From: Lachnoclostridium sp. UBA1308
Lineage (GTDB): Bacteria; Bacillota; Clostridia; Lachnospirales; Lachnospiraceae
Length of the DNA: 36,683 bases
Assembly (NCBI GenBank): GCA_002307215.1
Contig: DBTU01000037.1
Location: forward strand, 126,959 to 163,641
Direction of reading: 5' to 3'
Below, one piece after another: positions 34,508-36,683 of the stretch. A program made the position numbers and the translations under genes. The notes under the pieces were generated by a model. It had not been told where the DNA came from. It worked only from the letters and a program-made list of their open reading frames with translations, and did not search any database. Position 1 is the stretch's first letter. Each line of letters starts with the position of its first letter.

Positions 34508-35797
34508 TTATTCATAAAGGAATAATAATTGCTGCCACTCCGTTTCCGGTTCATAATCTTCCGCATTCTCCAACCCTGCATCCCTAAGTATCGTATCCTT
34601 TAGGAGTGTTCTTTCCGTCTCGGTGAATAAACCAAAAACTTCCGTGTATTCACTGCCGTAAAAGCACTCCTCTAATAACACTGCCATATCCTCTAAGCTT
34701 TGGACCGACTCTCTTATCTTTGCAATTTTCTCTGATATTAGTTCGGTATCACTTAGCTCTTCAATTAACAATCGCAGTTTTTCATCCTCCATTGGGATTC
34801 CATCTATATAGACAGCCTTTTCCACTGACTGATCAATAAAAGAGATGAATATTTCCTGAAGTGAATCCGTTTGAAGATTATTACAAACTCTCACTGCTAG
34901 TTGAGGTAGTATTTCTAGTGCATAAGTTTTTATTTCCGTATCCGGTAATAATTCGTCGAAAACTTTATGAAAAGAATTCGTAAGCTTAATCAATATTTCC
35001 TCCTTATTAAGCCCTACAAGCTGATTTCTTAGCCAGCTTCTTTCCTTCACCGGAATATCCAGAACATCAATACTCAAATTTAGCATAGCACATCCTAAAA
35101 CATTTATAAAAACCAATTCAAAGATATTAATCAACATATGCTCTGAATCCTTATGAAACCCGGACAACAAGCTCTCAATCTTCTCTTCCGAGAATTGGGA
35201 AATAAAATCTTGTTCCAGCTTAAACCGCCTTAAATATTCATAAATATATTCCACTCCAATTAGATGATCAACAGAAAAGCAGAGCTGATAATCAATACTA
35301 CAAGGCATGTCATGAGCTCCAAACTCCACCTGATAATCATGAAAAAACTCAGGTATACCATGAGAGATTGTATCCTGATAGGCATAATTATTTATCTTTA
35401 ACCTACCCTTCTGCACATCCGACAAAAGCTGTTTTGCTTTTAATATTCGTATATTGACCGTATCCATTCCCTTGTAAAATAAAACAGATATTTTCTTCGC
35501 CTTTAGTATTTCAAGCAAATCATCAGTTTCAGACATTTCTTTCAAATAAATCCCCAGACAATATGTTACAGACTGAAGGATTTCCTGCGCCTTCTCAATT
35601 CGTACCGAACTGCTTTCGCCATTCGTAAATCGTTCTGTCTCCTTGCCTAAAAGTTCAATCAATTCTAGTTGAATTTTTTCAATCTTTTCCTGCGACAACA
35701 GATTCCGAGTATATATCTCTTGTAATAATGACTGGAAAAACTGTCCTTGATCCAATTGATGAAAATTTATATGATTTAACGACTCTAATTGACTCAT
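34508..35797 (-). CDS. conserved protein of unknown function (DUF6179-like)
   Basis: The 429-residue soluble protein is predicted mostly alpha-helical, without signal peptide, membrane segment or recognisable catalytic motif. I recall it as DUF6179, a family seen in Clostridia, but could not check. It begins 21 bases after its upstream neighbour on the same strand, with GGGAGG in the gap, so the two form an operon. The C-terminus is rich in acidic and aromatic residues (WQQLLFLYE). Function unknown; the pairing suggests a complex. Confidence 0.7.
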   Translation of the reverse strand: MSQLESLNHINFHQLDQGQFFQSLLQEIYTRNLLSQEKIEKIQLELIELLGKETERFTNGESSSVRIEKAQEILQSVTYCLGIYLKEMSETDDLLEILKAKKISVLFYKGMDTVNIRILKAKQLLSDVQKGRLKINNYAYQDTISHGIPEFFHDYQVEFGAHDMPCSIDYQLCFSVDHLIGVEYIYEYLRRFKLEQDFISQFSEEKIESLLSGFHKDSEHMLINIFELVFINVLGCAMLNLSIDVLDIPVKERSWLRNQLVGLNKEEILIKLTNSFHKVFDELLPDTEIKTYALEILPQLAVRVCNNLQTDSLQEIFISFIDQSVEKAVYIDGIPMEDEKLRLLIEELSDTELISEKIAKIRESVQSLEDMAVLLEECFYGSEYTEVFGLFTETERTLLKDTILRDAGLENAEDYEPETEWQQLLFLYE

Positions 35798-35818
35798 AAT
35801 CGTAATATCCTCCCTTAA

Positions 35819-36331
35819 TTAAAGATACATATCATCTCTATCCCAATCTAAAAAATCAATATAATTATCTTCATATCCATCGGAAGATCTGTATTCTTTA
35901 GTTCCACTGCGGATATCCCTGCAATAATTTTCAAGCATAGTTGTACTTAAAAATTCAAAGGAGCCCTGGCAAACATCGTCAAAATAAGTCTTCATCAAAT
36001 GTATCAGTTCATCATCCGATATATCCTCCAAGGAATCATTTTTAAAATAATAAAATATTTCCTGAAGTTGCATTAGGGCTTCCAGATAGCCATCCTGATT
36101 AAAATAGGGTGAATCGGAAAATTCGATAATAATCTTTTGAATTACACTTTGTCCAAACTCAATTCTTCCACAACTTTCCAGCACTTCCTTGCGGTTTTCC
36201 ACTAATTGATGAATCTCTGTTTCGGCTAGCTGTAGTCCGAACATTGAGGTAAAATCATTACATTTTCGTATTTCAGTTGTTATCTGTTGGTTAAATAGGG
36301 CCATCGGTAAAAACATGAATTGATCACTCAT
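35819..36331 (-). CDS. conserved protein of unknown function (DUF6323-like)
   Basis: The 170-residue soluble protein has a central FGLQLAETEIHQLVENR helix, RIEFGQSVI, FYYFKNDSLEDISDDELI, and CQGSFEFL-ST, patterns I associate with DUF6323. The C-terminal 20 residues are highly acidic and aromatic. I start at the ATG at 36331, after GAGAGG; an in-frame ATG at 36382 lacks a site. It is the first gene of a two-gene unit with the DUF6179-like protein. Function unknown. Confidence 0.7.
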   Translation of the reverse strand: MSDQFMFLPMALFNQQITTEIRKCNDFTSMFGLQLAETEIHQLVENRKEVLESCGRIEFGQSVIQKIIIEFSDSPYFNQDGYLEALMQLQEIFYYFKNDSLEDISDDELIHLMKTYFDDVCQGSFEFLSTTMLENYCRDIRSGTKEYRSSDGYEDNYIDFLDWDRDDMYL

Positions 36332-36463
36332 ATGGAATCCTCTCTTTCCTAACAATGTAAAGAAGGTATTGTTAATAATCATAAAATAAAGTATTGAAGA
36401 TAATTACTCTTACTGAAAATAGTTAACAGAAAAATAGGACTGAAAATAATTACTAAAAAAGTA

Positions 36464-36492
36464 TTGACATCTTAGGTACATTGTGTTATAGT
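36464..36492 (+). promoter_or_regulatory. strong rightward promoter
   Basis: TTGACA at 36464-36469 and TATAGT at 36487-36492 with a 17-bp spacer. It points out of the window, away from the minus-strand operon. Direct repeats ACTGAAAATA (36413 and 36439) and AAAGTATTGA (36389 and 36458) surround it and could be regulator sites. Confidence 0.75.
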
Positions 36493-36494
36493 AT

Positions 36495-36560
36495 CATAGA
36501 GATATAATGTTTGTGTATCTATGAGCCATAATATATGATTATAGGCTCTTCTATTTTAAT
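36495..36560 (+). ncRNA. candidate short RNA or leader with terminator-like hairpin
   Basis: Just after the promoter, CATAGA at 36495-36500 pairs with TCTATG at 36518-36523. Then GAGCC-ATAAT at 36523-36532 pairs with ATTAT-GGCTC ending at 36548, followed by TTCTATTTTAATTG. Transcription from near 36499 would give either a ~55-base terminated RNA or an attenuated leader for a gene beyond the window. Confidence 0.4.
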
Positions 36561-36597
36561 TGTCAATCTATTTTTAAAAATTTCCTAAACAAATGGT

Positions 36598-36683
36598 TAC
36601 TGTTCAGCCTTCAAAGAGATATATCCGGACTGGGATAGAAATAATTTCCAGATAGAAGTATTTGCATACGAACTACGTAATGC
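36598..36683. repeat. partial second copy of the 134-bp inverted-repeat element
   Basis: GTTCAGCCTTCAAAGAGAT at 36602-36620 is an exact 19-base match, on the opposite strand, to 33333-33351. The flanking TTAC and the following ATATCCGGACTGGGAT continue with looser similarity. The window ends inside it. Confidence 0.6.

Noticed and set aside
1..36683. CRISPR array, tRNA, rRNA, prophage or insertion sequence
   Set aside because: No regularly spaced repeats, cloverleaf genes, integrase or transposase reading frames were found by reading the window; short or degenerate cases could still be missed by eye.

Overview
The window looks like chromosomal DNA from a low-GC anaerobic Firmicute, most likely a Lachnospiraceae / Clostridium cluster XIVa member. 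The grounds are AT-rich intergenic DNA, GGAGG-type ribosome binding sites, TTGACA/TATAAT promoters, a tryptophan T-box leader, a MocR/PdxR-pdxST locus, VanSR-like two-component genes, and families common in that group (DUF2892, DUF5658, and a pair that I recall as DUF6323/DUF6179). This assignment is inference from gene content. I see no rRNA, tRNA, CRISPR array, phage gene or transposase.

Layout. (1) 131-7321, minus strand: a complete tryptophan operon in the order T-box leader, trpE, trpG, trpD, trpC, trpF, trpB, trpA. It has a near-consensus promoter and a Trp (UGG) specifier codon. Two structured non-coding stretches sit inside the operon. (2) 7502-8155: purE as a single gene, divergent from trp and ending in a terminator. 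(3) 8231-14321, minus strand: an OmpR-type response regulator, its histidine kinase, and two tandem paralogous secreted proteases. Each protease has bacterial Ig-like repeats, a trypsin/HtrA-like domain and a C-terminal beta-rich domain. The arrangement resembles a secretion-stress or surface proteolysis circuit. (4) 14546-16903: a TipA-like MerR regulator divergent from a DHA2 drug-efflux pump, with a MerR-type 19-bp-spacer promoter between them. (5) 17059-20972: a GH31 alpha-xylosidase (yicI) and a divergent lipoprotein GH3 beta-N-acetylhexosaminidase (nagZ-like). (6) 20991-25021: a small membrane protein, a gene-free stretch holding a 260-bp imperfect palindrome, a tocopherol-cyclase-like protein, a DUF2892 protein and an orphan O-antigen-ligase-like membrane protein. 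(7) 25196-28284: pdxT and pdxS for pyridoxal phosphate synthesis, divergent from their probable regulator pdxR. (8) 28314-30858: a second two-component system. (9) 30943-34477: a YgjP-type metallopeptidase, a DUF5658 membrane protein, a HAD phosphatase and a PfkB sugar kinase. (10) 34508-36331: two conserved genes of unknown function in one operon. Beyond them a strong rightward promoter leads into a short hairpin-rich transcript, and part of a dispersed repeat is cut by the window edge.

Most genes are ordinary housekeeping or accessory genes. The parts most worth a second look are the two-component system with tandem Ig-HtrA proteases, the palindromic element at 21878-22137 with its decayed partial copy, the inverted dispersed repeat pair at 33257-33390 and 36598-36683, the short-transcript candidate at 36464-36555, and the DUF6323/DUF6179-like pair.
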